Below, piece by piece: positions 12,360-20,625 of a DNA stretch of 25,878 bases. Every line of letters starts with the position of its first letter. The stretch's first letter is position 1. This DNA is from Nitratiruptor sp. (GTDB lineage Bacteria; Campylobacterota; Campylobacteria; Campylobacterales; Nitratiruptoraceae). The notes beneath the pieces are model-generated. The model did no database searches and was not told the DNA's origin. It saw nothing but the letters and a program-made list of their open reading frames with translations. The stretch covers positions 1 through 25,878 of the forward strand of contig WGAX01000046.1 of assembly GCA_015494595.1 (NCBI GenBank). The letters run 5' to 3'. The position numbers were made by a program, and so were the translations under genes.

Positions 12360-14112
12360 CATACTTTTTGTACTATTTGCTATTTTTTTGCTTATTACCT
12401 ATATCAATATAGAAGAGATTGAGTCTATTTTAATAAAGAAATTTATTCATCAAACAGATCAAAAGATAGCAAATGAGATCCAACTCAAAAAAACGACTAC
12501 TTTAGCTTTAGCTATTGCTACTGCTCAAGATAAGAGACTGCAAGAGTACCTACAAAAGAAGAGACAAAATCTCTCTTTGCTTGATTTGAGCTATATGTTG
12601 CGCCGTTACACTCGATTTAAAAATATACATTTTACCCTTTTGGATCCTCAATCCAATATTGTCTATGCTACAAAGAGTTGCCAGAAGCTTTTGCATCTAC
12701 CTGCTCCATATCAAGGAGATATTATAAGAGATTGTTATGGTTTACATTTTGCTGCTTTGGTACCGTTAAAGGGGGATAGAGTAGTAGGCTATCTTGAGGT
12801 TTTGAGTCAATTTAACTCTATTGTAAAGGATCTTAAAGGGTTTGGTATTGATGCGGCAGTTGTGCTTAATAAGAAGTTGAGTGCTGATACAAAGGAGCTG
12901 TCGTTAAGCATTGATGGATATAAGATAGTTAATCAAAACAGTACTCAAATGTTTTTAAAGCTTTTATACAACTTTCCCTTAGAGCAGCTTCTTACCTCTT
13001 CTAAACCTTTTAGTATTGCAGGAAAGATTCTTTATCGCTATCCTCTTTATGATCATCAAGGAGAGATTATAGGATGGGTGGTTTATGCCAAAAATAGAGA
13101 CCTAATCTATGCAAATTTTATTAATAGAGCAGTTTTAGTACGATTGGCCTTTTTAGTGCTGCTTTTTGCTGCAGCACTTTTTGTAGTGATCTATCTTGTT
13201 GAGCAGGCAAAAGCTAAGGAGCAGCAAAAACAGCTGCGTTATCTCTATAATATTTTAGATAATCTAGAAGAGATTGTGATTATTACAAATGGTAAAAAGA
13301 TGGAGTATGCAAACAGAGCATTCTTTCGCTATTTTGATGGATTTACCAATATTGATGACTTTTTACTATATCACTCCTGTATTTGTGATTTTTTTGCAGA
13401 GGAGAAGGGTTTTTTAACTGCTAAAATAGAGAATAAATCTTGGATAGAGTATGTATTAGAGCATAAAAATAGAAATATCTATGTCAAACTGGTTTATAAA
13501 GATAAAGAGGCTATTTTTCAAGTAAAAGCAAATAAAATTAATACAGATGAGTATGTAGTGATTTTTATTAATGTTACGCAAGAGTATCAAAAAGAGCAAG
13601 AACTGCGCACAATGGCTACTATTGATCCTCTCACAAAACTCTATAATAGATACTATTTTGAGAAGATCGCAAAAAAGAAGATGGAGGAGGCTCTTCTTAC
13701 AGGAAGTTTTTTACTGTTTGCGATGATTGATATAGATCACTTTAAAGCTATTAATGATACTTATGGGCACAGAGTAGGGGATGAAGTGTTAAAAGAGGTT
13801 GCAGCAACTATTCGTAAAAGATTTAGACAAAGTGACCCCATTTTTAGAATAGGAGGAGAAGAGTTTTTAATTATTCTGCAGACAAGCAGTATAGAGAGAG
13901 TATTGCAGCTTTTAGAAGAGCTTAGAGAAGAGATTGCATCAAAAGATTTTGCTATGATACCAAAACATATTACAATTAGCATAGGTGTTGCGATGTATCA
14001 AGAGGGTGATAGTGTGCAATATCTTTATGAAAAGGCAGATAAAGCCCTCTATCAAGCCAAAAAAGAGGGAAGAAATCGACTTATATTTACTGGAGGAGAG
14101 AGGAATGGATAA
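12346..14112 (+). CDS. Membrane-bound diguanylate cyclase with sensor domain
   Basis: The protein has 588 residues. Membrane helices lie at about 4-21 and 262-285, enclosing a periplasmic Cache-like domain of ~240 residues. A PAS-like region at about 295-415 follows, entered from a charged linker (EQAKAKEQQKQLRYLYNILD). The GGDEF domain (about 425-585) has TIDPLTKLYNR, DIDHFKAINDTYGHRVGDEV and the active site GGEEF (503-507). RQSD (494-497), five residues before GGEEF, fits the inhibitory I-site RxxD, so product feedback is likely. No EAL domain follows. It should make cyclic di-GMP in response to an extracytoplasmic signal. The start overlaps the methyltransferase gene by 14 bases. Confidence 0.9.
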   Translation: MKRYSILFVLFAIFLLITYINIEEIESILIKKFIHQTDQKIANEIQLKKTTTLALAIATAQDKRLQEYLQKKRQNLSLLDLSYMLRRYTRFKNIHFTLLDPQSNIVYATKSCQKLLHLPAPYQGDIIRDCYGLHFAALVPLKGDRVVGYLEVLSQFNSIVKDLKGFGIDAAVVLNKKLSADTKELSLSIDGYKIVNQNSTQMFLKLLYNFPLEQLLTSSKPFSIAGKILYRYPLYDHQGEIIGWVVYAKNRDLIYANFINRAVLVRLAFLVLLFAAALFVVIYLVEQAKAKEQQKQLRYLYNILDNLEEIVIITNGKKMEYANRAFFRYFDGFTNIDDFLLYHSCICDFFAEEKGFLTAKIENKSWIEYVLEHKNRNIYVKLVYKDKEAIFQVKANKINTDEYVVIFINVTQEYQKEQELRTMATIDPLTKLYNRYYFEKIAKKKMEEALLTGSFLLFAMIDIDHFKAINDTYGHRVGDEVLKEVAATIRKRFRQSDPIFRIGGEEFLIILQTSSIERVLQLLEELREEIASKDFAMIPKHITISIGVAMYQEGDSVQYLYEKADKALYQAKKEGRNRLIFTGGERNG

Positions 14113-14683
14113 TAATCTTAAAAAGATTTTGCTCAATATTGCAAGAATTGCAATAAAGGAGGAGTTTTTAGGACATAAAGAGCTCAATGATGATGTAAAA
14201 AAGAGGCTTATTGCTATGTATCCAGAGCTTGGTAAACCGGGAGCTGTATTTGTTACAATTAATGAAAGAAGCTCTTTGCGTGGATGCATTGGCTCTTTAA
14301 TAGCTTACAGAGCACTTATTGATGATGTTATAGAAAATGCCAAAGCAGCAGCCTTTGGAGACCCAAGATTTCCCCCTTTAACTCCTGAGGAGTTTGACAA
14401 AATTACCATAGAGATTTCGGTGTTAAGTGAGCCAAAGCCTTTGGAGTATAGCTCCATAGAGGATCTAAAAAGTAAAATTCGAGCGGGAATTGACGGGGTA
14501 GTGCTAAAGCTAGATGGCAGGCAAGCTACCTTTTTGCCACAAGTTTGGGAGGAGTTAAAGGATTTTGATCAATTTTTTGCTCATCTGTGTATGAAAGCAG
14601 GACTCCCTGCCAACTGCTTGCAGTACCATCCCCAAATTTTTGTCTATCAGGTAGAAAAATTTAGTGAGGAGGATGTGAAGTAA
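14105..14683 (+). CDS. AMMECR1 domain protein (AmmeMemoRadiSam system protein A-like)
   Basis: I chose ATG 14105 because GGAGAGAGGA precedes it; the frame reaches back to 13985, but that part is only a shadow of the cyclase gene. The 192 residues form an AMMECR1 domain: RGCIGSL (59-65), ENAKAAAFGDPRFPPLTPEE, IEISVLSEPKPL, GIDGVVLKLDGRQATFLPQVWEEL and FYHPQIF-like ending. Bacterial and archaeal members are often beside MEMO1 and a radical SAM gene; neither is seen here. Its molecular role is not firmly established. It overlaps the cyclase gene by eight bases and the convergent thpR gene by 23. Confidence 0.9.
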   Translation: MDNNLKKILLNIARIAIKEEFLGHKELNDDVKKRLIAMYPELGKPGAVFVTINERSSLRGCIGSLIAYRALIDDVIENAKAAAFGDPRFPPLTPEEFDKITIEISVLSEPKPLEYSSIEDLKSKIRAGIDGVVLKLDGRQATFLPQVWEELKDFDQFFAHLCMKAGLPANCLQYHPQIFVYQVEKFSEEDVK

Positions 14684-15173
14684 AGGTGTGAATAGTTTTA
14701 TAAATTGCTCCCTTTGGAGTAAGGTGGCTCTGAATAAGCTCTACTTTAAGATCCATTATGCCCAAAGGCTTATGCTCGAAGGCTCGAATCTTTTTGATAA
14801 ATTTTTCAAAATTTTTGACTCTTTTTATGCGGCAAAGGGTAATATGAGGGATAAAAGGTTTGGAGTTGGCAATCTCTAAGAGTTGAGAGATCTGATTGGC
14901 TATATCAAAAAGGCTCTCATCCAAGGCTTTGGCGTATAAAATTTTTGGAGGTGTACCAAAAAAGCCTAAAGCCTTGATAGGGATTTGCCGAGGCTCATAG
15001 TGCAAAGAGGAGAGTTTTGCAATAATTGGTATAGGTGTAGCTACCTCTCCTACAAAGTGGTAGGTAAGATGCAAATTTCTTTTCTCTACCCATTTGCCCT
15101 CAATGAAGCTAAACTCCTTTTTAATGCCAACATAGTCATAAATGGTTGCAAATGTCCCAAGAAACAGTCTCAT
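14661..15173 (-). CDS. thpR: RNA 2',3'-cyclic phosphodiesterase (2H family)
   Basis: The protein has 170 residues and the two HxTx motifs of the 2H family: His35-Leu-Thr37 in NLHLTYHFVGE, and His110-Ile-Thr112 in PFIPHITLCRIK. ThpR/LigT proteins hydrolyse 2',3'-cyclic phosphate ends of RNA; the old name is 2'-5' RNA ligase. ATG 15173 is chosen over the further upstream 15218 because AGGAGA, which includes the ribE stop codon, precedes it, and MRLFLG is the typical N-terminus. It starts nine bases after the ribE stop. Its end overlaps the AMMECR1 gene. Confidence 0.9.
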   Translation of the reverse strand: MRLFLGTFATIYDYVGIKKEFSFIEGKWVEKRNLHLTYHFVGEVATPIPIIAKLSSLHYEPRQIPIKALGFFGTPPKILYAKALDESLFDIANQISQLLEIANSKPFIPHITLCRIKRVKNFEKFIKKIRAFEHKPLGIMDLKVELIQSHLTPKGAIYKTIHTFTSHPPH

Positions 15174-15181
15174 ATCTTCTC

Positions 15182-15790
15182 CTAAAAGAGTGCTTGCCAG
15201 CGCTCTACTATTTGCCAATCAAGATTTTTATCCTTTTTGAAGATCCAATAAAGATACCTTGCAAACATATCTGTTTCGATATTGACTCTTCTATTAATTT
15301 GGTAGCTATCAAAGAGAGTATGTTGAAGAGTAAGAGGAATAAGAGTGAGACGAAAACTCTCCTCATACACCTCATTGATAGTCAGACTGACACCATCAAC
15401 TGCAATACTCCCTTTTGGTACAACAAATTTTATGTACTCTTTAGGGAGAGAGATATAAAAATCTTTCCCATTTCTTCCCTTTTTCATTGCAGTAATGATA
15501 CCAACGCAATCTATATGTCCTTGTATAATATGTCCCTCTACTCTATCTTGTAAGCGCATAGCAGGCTCAATATGCACTCTATCACGAAAATTTTCAATAG
15601 CGACTACTCTTCTGCTCTCATCTGCCACCTCTACACTAAAACCATCACTCATAAGCTCTATGACGCTCAGGCATACTCCATTGACTGCAATGGAGTCTCC
15701 AAATTGGGGACGATAAGATGCTTGTAATCGTAAAATCTTGCCATCAAAGCTTTTGACCTTTGCTATCTCTCTAATAAGCCCTGTAAACAT
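15182..15790 (-). CDS. ribE: Riboflavin synthase, alpha chain
   Basis: The protein has 202 residues. It starts MFTGLIREI, the invariant N-terminus, so ATG 15790 is the start (AAGGTAG precedes it) although the frame extends to 15838. The two homologous barrels are visible: FGDSIAVNGVCLSV near 35 and KGSIAVDGVSLTINEVY near 130, joined by GHIIQGHIDCVG. It converts two 6,7-dimethyl-8-ribityllumazines to riboflavin and a pyrimidine. Some nomenclatures call the gene ribC. thpR follows in the same operon. Confidence 0.96.
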   Translation of the reverse strand: MFTGLIREIAKVKSFDGKILRLQASYRPQFGDSIAVNGVCLSVIELMSDGFSVEVADESRRVVAIENFRDRVHIEPAMRLQDRVEGHIIQGHIDCVGIITAMKKGRNGKDFYISLPKEYIKFVVPKGSIAVDGVSLTINEVYEESFRLTLIPLTLQHTLFDSYQINRRVNIETDMFARYLYWIFKKDKNLDWQIVERWQALF

Positions 15791-15816
15791 TAATCTACCT
15801 TGATTTTTGAGGGTAA

Positions 15817-15831
15817 CTATTGTATAAATAG
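15817..15831. promoter_or_regulatory. Overlapping divergent -10 boxes between ribE and mnmG
   Basis: TATAAA (15823-15828, plus, for mnmG) and TACAAT (minus strand, 15824-15819, for ribE) overlap by two bases. CTATT (15817-15821) and AATAG (15827-15831) form an inverted repeat around them. The whole gap is 71 bases. Neither promoter has a clear -35 box. Confidence 0.45.
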
Positions 15832-15861
15832 CAAACATTATACCCTATTTTGGAGAGATAA

Positions 15862-17733
15862 ATGCATTTTGATGTAATTGTAATAGGCGGTGGACACGCA
15901 GGAATAGAAGCTTCTTTAGCAGCAGCAAGAATGGGAATGAAAACATTGATGATAACAATTCTAGCTGAGCAGATTGGAGCAGCTAGCTGTAATCCAGCAA
16001 TTGGTGGGCTGGCCAAAGGGCATCTGGTCAAAGAGATAGATGCACTAGGCGGTGAGATGGGTCTTACAACAGATGAGACAGGTATTCAGTTTCGCATCCT
16101 CAATGCCTCAAAAGGGCCGGCTGTAAGGGGGAGTCGGGCGCAAATTGATATGGATCGATACCGACTTACTATGCGTACAAAGGTATTGCGTACTCCTAAT
16201 TTAGAAGTTACTCAAGAGATGGTCAATAGGCTTTTGGTAAAGGGAGAAAGAGTTATAGGAGTAGAGACAAATCTAAAAAATGTCTATTATGCTAAAAAGG
16301 TGATAGTAACAACAGGCACCTTTTTACGTGGACTTATTCATGTCGGTGAAATCAAGCAAGAGGCCGGGCGTGCAGGAGAGTTTGCCTCCAAGGCTTTAAG
16401 TAAAAGTTTAGAGGATTTGGGATTAAGGATGGGAAGGCTTAAAACGGGTACCTGTGCAAGAATAGATGCTAAAAGCATAGATTTTAGCAAAATGGAGATT
16501 CAGCCAGGAGACGCCCAGCCTATACCTTTTAGTTTTCGGACTGATAAAAAGAATTTTCATCCAACCCAGTTACCTTGCTATATCACCTACACAAATGAGA
16601 AGACCCATGAAATAATAGAATCCAATTTTCACAGAGCTCCCCTTTTTACAGGACAGATTGAAGGAGTAGGTCCTAGATATTGTCCTAGTATTGAAGATAA
16701 GATCTATCGTTTTCGTGATAAAGAGCGTCACCATATTTTTGTAGAGCCTCAAACTTTACAGGCTACTGAATATTATATTAATGGGCTTAGTACCTCTTTG
16801 CCTGCCGATGTGCAACTGGCAATGATTCGATCTATTAAAGGATTGGAAAGAGCTGTACCTGTGAGATTTGGCTATGCTATAGAGTATGATTATGTGGATC
16901 CTACAGAGCTTCATCATACATTAGAGACAAAGAAGATTAAAAACCTCTATCTAGCTGGACAGATTAATGGCACTACCGGTTATGAGGAGGCAGCAGCACA
17001 AGGGTTGATGGCGGGCATTAATGCCAGTTTAGCAGTTTTAGAGCAAGAGCCGTTGGTGCTTAATCGTGATGAAGCCTATATTGGGGTACTGATTGATGAT
17101 TTGGTTACCAAAGGGACAAAAGAGCCCTATAGGATGTTTACAAGCCGGGCAGAATTTAGACTGCTTCTAAGAGAAGATAATGCAGATTTGCGTCTGATGG
17201 GGTATGGTTATAAGCTAGGTCTTATTAATGAGGATATTTATGCGAAGATGCTTAGAAAAAAGGAGCAGATTTCTCGAGGCGTAGCCTATTTGGAAAAGCA
17301 CTTTCTTACACCAACAAAAGAGACTATATCTTTTTTAAAAGATATAAATGAAGAGAAGATTACAGATAAAACATCACTCAAAAATATTGCAGCACGCTCA
17401 AGTTTTACTATTCAAAAACTAGAAAGACTTGCTCCCTTTATCAAAGATTTTGATGAGGATGCAAAAGAGCAGATCCTCATAGAGGCAAAATATCACCAAT
17501 ATATCAAAAAGCAAAGAGAGCAGATTGCAAGGATGAGGCAGCTGCAACATATTAAAATTCCTGAGGATTTAGATATTGATAATATTAGCGGACTTAGCAA
17601 TGAAGTAAAAGAGAAACTTAAAAAATTTAAGCCTCCTACACTCTTTGCTGCCAGCCAAATTAGTGGTATTACGCCTGCAGCTATTGAGATTTTGCATGTC
17701 TATATTAAGATGAGGGAGAAAGGTAAAGCTTAA
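15862..17733 (+). CDS. mnmG: tRNA uridine-34 5-carboxymethylaminomethyl modification enzyme MnmG
   Basis: The protein has 623 residues, normal for MnmG (GidA). The FAD motif DVIVIGGGHAGIEAS (4-18) and the signatures CNPAIGGLAKGHLVKEIDALGGEMG, NASKGPAVRGSRAQID, VTTGTFLRG and GRLKTGTCARID are complete; the C-terminal part has GTKEPYRMFTSRAEFRLLLREDNADLRL and the helical end SGISP-like (SQISGITPAAIEILHVY). With MnmE it adds the cmnm5/nm5 group at wobble U34. mnmE is not in the window. GGAGAG lies before ATG. Confidence 0.98.
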   Translation: MHFDVIVIGGGHAGIEASLAAARMGMKTLMITILAEQIGAASCNPAIGGLAKGHLVKEIDALGGEMGLTTDETGIQFRILNASKGPAVRGSRAQIDMDRYRLTMRTKVLRTPNLEVTQEMVNRLLVKGERVIGVETNLKNVYYAKKVIVTTGTFLRGLIHVGEIKQEAGRAGEFASKALSKSLEDLGLRMGRLKTGTCARIDAKSIDFSKMEIQPGDAQPIPFSFRTDKKNFHPTQLPCYITYTNEKTHEIIESNFHRAPLFTGQIEGVGPRYCPSIEDKIYRFRDKERHHIFVEPQTLQATEYYINGLSTSLPADVQLAMIRSIKGLERAVPVRFGYAIEYDYVDPTELHHTLETKKIKNLYLAGQINGTTGYEEAAAQGLMAGINASLAVLEQEPLVLNRDEAYIGVLIDDLVTKGTKEPYRMFTSRAEFRLLLREDNADLRLMGYGYKLGLINEDIYAKMLRKKEQISRGVAYLEKHFLTPTKETISFLKDINEEKITDKTSLKNIAARSSFTIQKLERLAPFIKDFDEDAKEQILIEAKYHQYIKKQREQIARMRQLQHIKIPEDLDIDNISGLSNEVKEKLKKFKPPTLFAASQISGITPAAIEILHVYIKMREKGKA

Positions 17734-17749
17734 AAGAGAGGAGAATACA

Positions 17750-18604
17750 GTGACTATCTATTTTTATGCAAAAACGGATAACCGTTTGGGATTGCAGAGG
17801 CTAAGGCGTAGTATAGCTTTGATGCAAGAGCTGCAAGATTTTGATACCTATTTAATGACAACAGAATTTCGCTCTGCAACCTATGCCAAGAGGGTGTTGG
17901 GGGTTAAAAAGGCTGTCGGTATAGAGGATTTTAGAAATATTGGCACTATTTGCAAGAGAGGTGATATTATTGTCTATGATAGTGATGAGCACAATGAGAC
18001 TATTCATCAGGAGATGATTGAGTATTTTGGCAAATTTTTTCGTATCAGCTATGATCCCAAAGATGAGCCTAAAAAGGGGGAGTATCTCATATCGCCTCAT
18101 AGAGTTGGAGAAAATATTATTAATGGAGTGCTGGTTGATAAAAGATATTTTGTTGCACATAATAAAGCTAAAAGGCTCTTTTTTTATGGGGATAGCGATT
18201 ACGAAAAGAGGCTTTTAGAGATTGCACCCCAGTTACAAGATTTTGGGTTTGAGCTTTTGGAAGGGTTTTATTTTTTTGTCGATATTGCCCAAAAAGTGGA
18301 GCCTTACTTTACAAGGGTGTATGAGAGTGAGGAGTATCTTGACATTGTGCCCCAAGCAAAGCTTTTTGTTACCCACTCTGCCCAGAGTGCTTTGGAGGCA
18401 GCAGCAAGCGGGACGAAGGTTGTCTACTTTGGTGAGGATGAGGAGTATTTGCCGCTTTTACAAAGAGCAGGAGTATTGCATATGGGCTATTTTGATGCTT
18501 CAAAACTTCAAGAAGCAGTAGTTATAGCTAAGAGTGCAAGGAGTGATTTTTTGGGTGCGTTAAGTGCTCAAAAAGTGGCAAAAGAGCTCACTTCACTTCT
18601 TTGA
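17750..18604 (+). CDS. GT-B-fold protein, PseG/MurG-like C-terminal domain
   Basis: The protein has 284 residues, with GTG start 17750 preceded by AGAGAGGAG. No signal or membrane segment is seen. The C-terminal part has LFVTHSAQSALEAAASGTKVVYFGE (about 203-227), the nucleotide-sugar-binding pattern of PseG, MurG and related GT-B enzymes. The N-terminal half (TDNRLGLQRLRRSIALMQEL) resembles PseG, which begins with a GxGHxxR loop; here the loop reads NRLGLQRLRR, so the histidine is missing. It begins 16 bases after mnmG. No flagellin-glycosylation (pseudaminic acid) gene is nearby. A glycosyltransferase or hydrolase of a nucleotide sugar is likely, but the substrate is unknown. Confidence 0.6.
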   Translation: MTIYFYAKTDNRLGLQRLRRSIALMQELQDFDTYLMTTEFRSATYAKRVLGVKKAVGIEDFRNIGTICKRGDIIVYDSDEHNETIHQEMIEYFGKFFRISYDPKDEPKKGEYLISPHRVGENIINGVLVDKRYFVAHNKAKRLFFYGDSDYEKRLLEIAPQLQDFGFELLEGFYFFVDIAQKVEPYFTRVYESEEYLDIVPQAKLFVTHSAQSALEAAASGTKVVYFGEDEEYLPLLQRAGVLHMGYFDASKLQEAVVIAKSARSDFLGALSAQKVAKELTSLL

Positions 18605-18660
18605 AGAGGGAGTTAGCTTAAAGATAACTTAGTTTAATATTTCCTTAAATAAGTTTGTAA

Positions 18661-18666
18661 TAAAAT
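18661..18666 (+). promoter_or_regulatory. Probable petABC promoter -10
   Basis: TAAAAT (18661-18666) lies 33 bases before the petA start, in an AT-rich gap of 95 bases. AGTTA and TAACT (about 18611-18629) form a weak inverted repeat upstream, which may be the tail terminator of the preceding gene, though no T tract follows. AAAGGA before ATG 18700 is the ribosome site. Confidence 0.4.
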
Positions 18667-18699
18667 CAATTTGACCAAAAAACTCTAAAAGGATTGTCA

Positions 18700-19215
18700 A
18701 TGGCACAAAGCAGACGTGACTTCCTTGGTATGGTCTTTGGTGCATTCGCAGGAGCTGGGGGTTTGGCAGCTCTGTATGCAATGAAGCGCACCTGGGATCC
18801 ATTGCCAAGCGTTATGGCAGCCGGATTTACCACTGTAGATCTCTCTCCTATGAAAGATGGGGAGCTTCGCACGGTTACTTGGAGGGGTAAACCTATTTTT
18901 ATTCTTAAAAAGCCTCCGCAAGGAAACTGTAACCATATTCCTGATGAAAATAAAAAGAGACTTGTGAATATTGGCGGCAGTGACTATCTTGTGATGATAG
19001 GGCTTTGTACACATCTTGGATGCATTCCAAGCTGGGAGCCAGATAAGAAGATCTTTCATTGTGCCTGCCACGGAGGTGAGTATGATGCGTGTGGTGTAAA
19101 TACATTTGGTCCTCCGCCACGACCTATGGATATTCCTCCATTTAAGATTGAGGGTACAAAACTGGTGCTCGGTGAAGAGGGTCCTGAGTATAAAAAGATG
19201 GTCGGTAAAGCATAA
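18700..19215 (+). CDS. petA: Ubiquinol/menaquinol-cytochrome c reductase, Rieske iron-sulfur subunit
   Basis: The protein has 171 residues. A twin-arginine signal, SRRDFLG (Arg5-Arg6), and a hydrophobic anchor (10-28) place the domain outside the membrane via Tat. The [2Fe-2S] site is complete: Cys103 and His105 of CTHLGC, Cys121 and His124 of CACHGG, with Cys108 and Cys123 for the disulfide. It carries electrons from quinol to the c subunit. ATG 18700 is taken as start rather than the TTG two codons earlier, because AAAGGA is better spaced. Confidence 0.97.
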   Translation: MAQSRRDFLGMVFGAFAGAGGLAALYAMKRTWDPLPSVMAAGFTTVDLSPMKDGELRTVTWRGKPIFILKKPPQGNCNHIPDENKKRLVNIGGSDYLVMIGLCTHLGCIPSWEPDKKIFHCACHGGEYDACGVNTFGPPPRPMDIPPFKIEGTKLVLGEEGPEYKKMVGKA

Positions 19216-19224
19216 GGAGCGAAG

Positions 19225-20625
19225 ATGGCACATTTTACAAAAGCAAACAGTCTGTATGAGTGGCTCGATCAACGCTTAGCGATTGATAAACTCTGGAAGG
19301 TATTGGCTGCAGAGTATTGGATCCCCAAAAATATCAACTTTTTGTGGGCAATGGGCGTTGTGCTAATGACAATGTTTACTATTCTTGTTATTAGCGGTAT
19401 TTTTCTTTTGATGTATTACAAGCCTGATACTAAGTTGGCGTTTGATAGTGTTAATTACACCATTATGCAAGAGGTGTGGTTTGGATGGCTTTGGCGCCAT
19501 ATGCACGCAGTAGCTGCTTCGGTTGTTTTCTTAGTGATTTATATTCATATGTTTACAGGTATCTACTACGCTTCTTATAAGCGTGGGCGAGAGATGATCT
19601 GGATCTCTGGTATGCTGCTATTTGTCACCTTTAGTGCCGAAGCTTTTAGCGGTTATATGCTCCCTTGGGGACAGATGAGCTACTGGGCAGCACAGGTTAT
19701 TACCAATCTTTTTGGTGGTATTCCATTTATTGGTGACGATTTGGTAATATGGATCCGGGGTAACTTCTATGTTTCCGATCCGACACTTACAAGATTTTTT
19801 ATGCTGCATGTCTTTTTGATGCCATTAATTATTATGGCAATTATTGGTTTGCACTTTTATAGCCTCAGAATCCCTCATGTTAACAATCAAGATGGAGAAG
19901 AGATCGATTTTGATGCAGAGGCAGAAAAGTATAAAGCAGGACTTAAAAAAGAGGCAAAAGTTATCCCTTTTTGGCCTGTATTTTTGAGTAAAGACTTCTT
20001 TGTGCTTGGTGTTTTTATGATCTTTTACTTCTATCTGGTCTTTTACCATTACGATTTTGCGATGGATCCAATCAACTTTGATCCAGCAAACCCAATGAAA
20101 ACGCCACCGCACATCTATCCTGAGTGGTACTTCTTGTGGAGTTATGAGGTATTAAGAGGTTTCTTCTTTAATGTTGGGCCTTTGAGTGCGATGGATATGG
20201 GGCTGATCGCTTTTGGTATTGCAAACATTATCTTCTTCTTCCTCCCTTGGTTTGATAAAAATGATGAGGTAGCACCTGCTAGTAGACGGGGTGGATTTTT
20301 TATCTGGTTCTGGCTATTGGTTGTTGATATGATTATTCTTACAATCTGGGGCAAACTTCCTCCAACAGGTTTTAATGCCTATATCGGTTATGTGGCTGCT
20401 GTTGGTTTCTTGGCGCTTTTTGCAGCTCTTCCTGCTGTTACAGCACGCAAAAAAGGGCTATTGAATTTTGTGATTTTTATGACATTGGCTCTTTATATAG
20501 CAGGGTATTTAGAGTATACCAAGACATTGGGTAACGGTTTTATTATTGTAGTGCTATTTGTGATTTTCTATGCACTATTTTTCCTCAATCCGGTGATGGT
20601 GAAACATAGAGGGGGTGTAAGATGA
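19225..20625 (+). CDS. petB: Cytochrome b subunit of the bc1 complex
   Basis: The protein has 466 residues, with eight or more membrane helices and extra hydrophobic segments at the C-terminus. Heme ligands are His94 and His108 in the second helix (13 residues between), and the pair in MLHVFLMPLIIMAIIGLHF (14 residues between). The Qo-site motif PEWY is in IYPEWYFLWSYEVLRG. It oxidises quinol and moves protons. The 14-residue spacing in helix D is the pattern of cytochrome b6, while the fused C-terminal half is that of cytochrome b. It lies nine bases after petA and overlaps petC by four bases (ATGA). Confidence 0.97.
   Translation: MAHFTKANSLYEWLDQRLAIDKLWKVLAAEYWIPKNINFLWAMGVVLMTMFTILVISGIFLLMYYKPDTKLAFDSVNYTIMQEVWFGWLWRHMHAVAASVVFLVIYIHMFTGIYYASYKRGREMIWISGMLLFVTFSAEAFSGYMLPWGQMSYWAAQVITNLFGGIPFIGDDLVIWIRGNFYVSDPTLTRFFMLHVFLMPLIIMAIIGLHFYSLRIPHVNNQDGEEIDFDAEAEKYKAGLKKEAKVIPFWPVFLSKDFFVLGVFMIFYFYLVFYHYDFAMDPINFDPANPMKTPPHIYPEWYFLWSYEVLRGFFFNVGPLSAMDMGLIAFGIANIIFFFLPWFDKNDEVAPASRRGGFFIWFWLLVVDMIILTIWGKLPPTGFNAYIGYVAAVGFLALFAALPAVTARKKGLLNFVIFMTLALYIAGYLEYTKTLGNGFIIVVLFVIFYALFFLNPVMVKHRGGVR

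Noticed and set aside
13985..14104. N-terminal extension of the AMMECR1 protein
   Set aside because: These codons are the diguanylate cyclase gene in another frame; GGAGAGAGGA selects ATG 14105.
18697..19272. 191-codon open frame antisense to petA
   Set aside because: It mirrors the Rieske gene, has an improbable composition and no plausible start signal.
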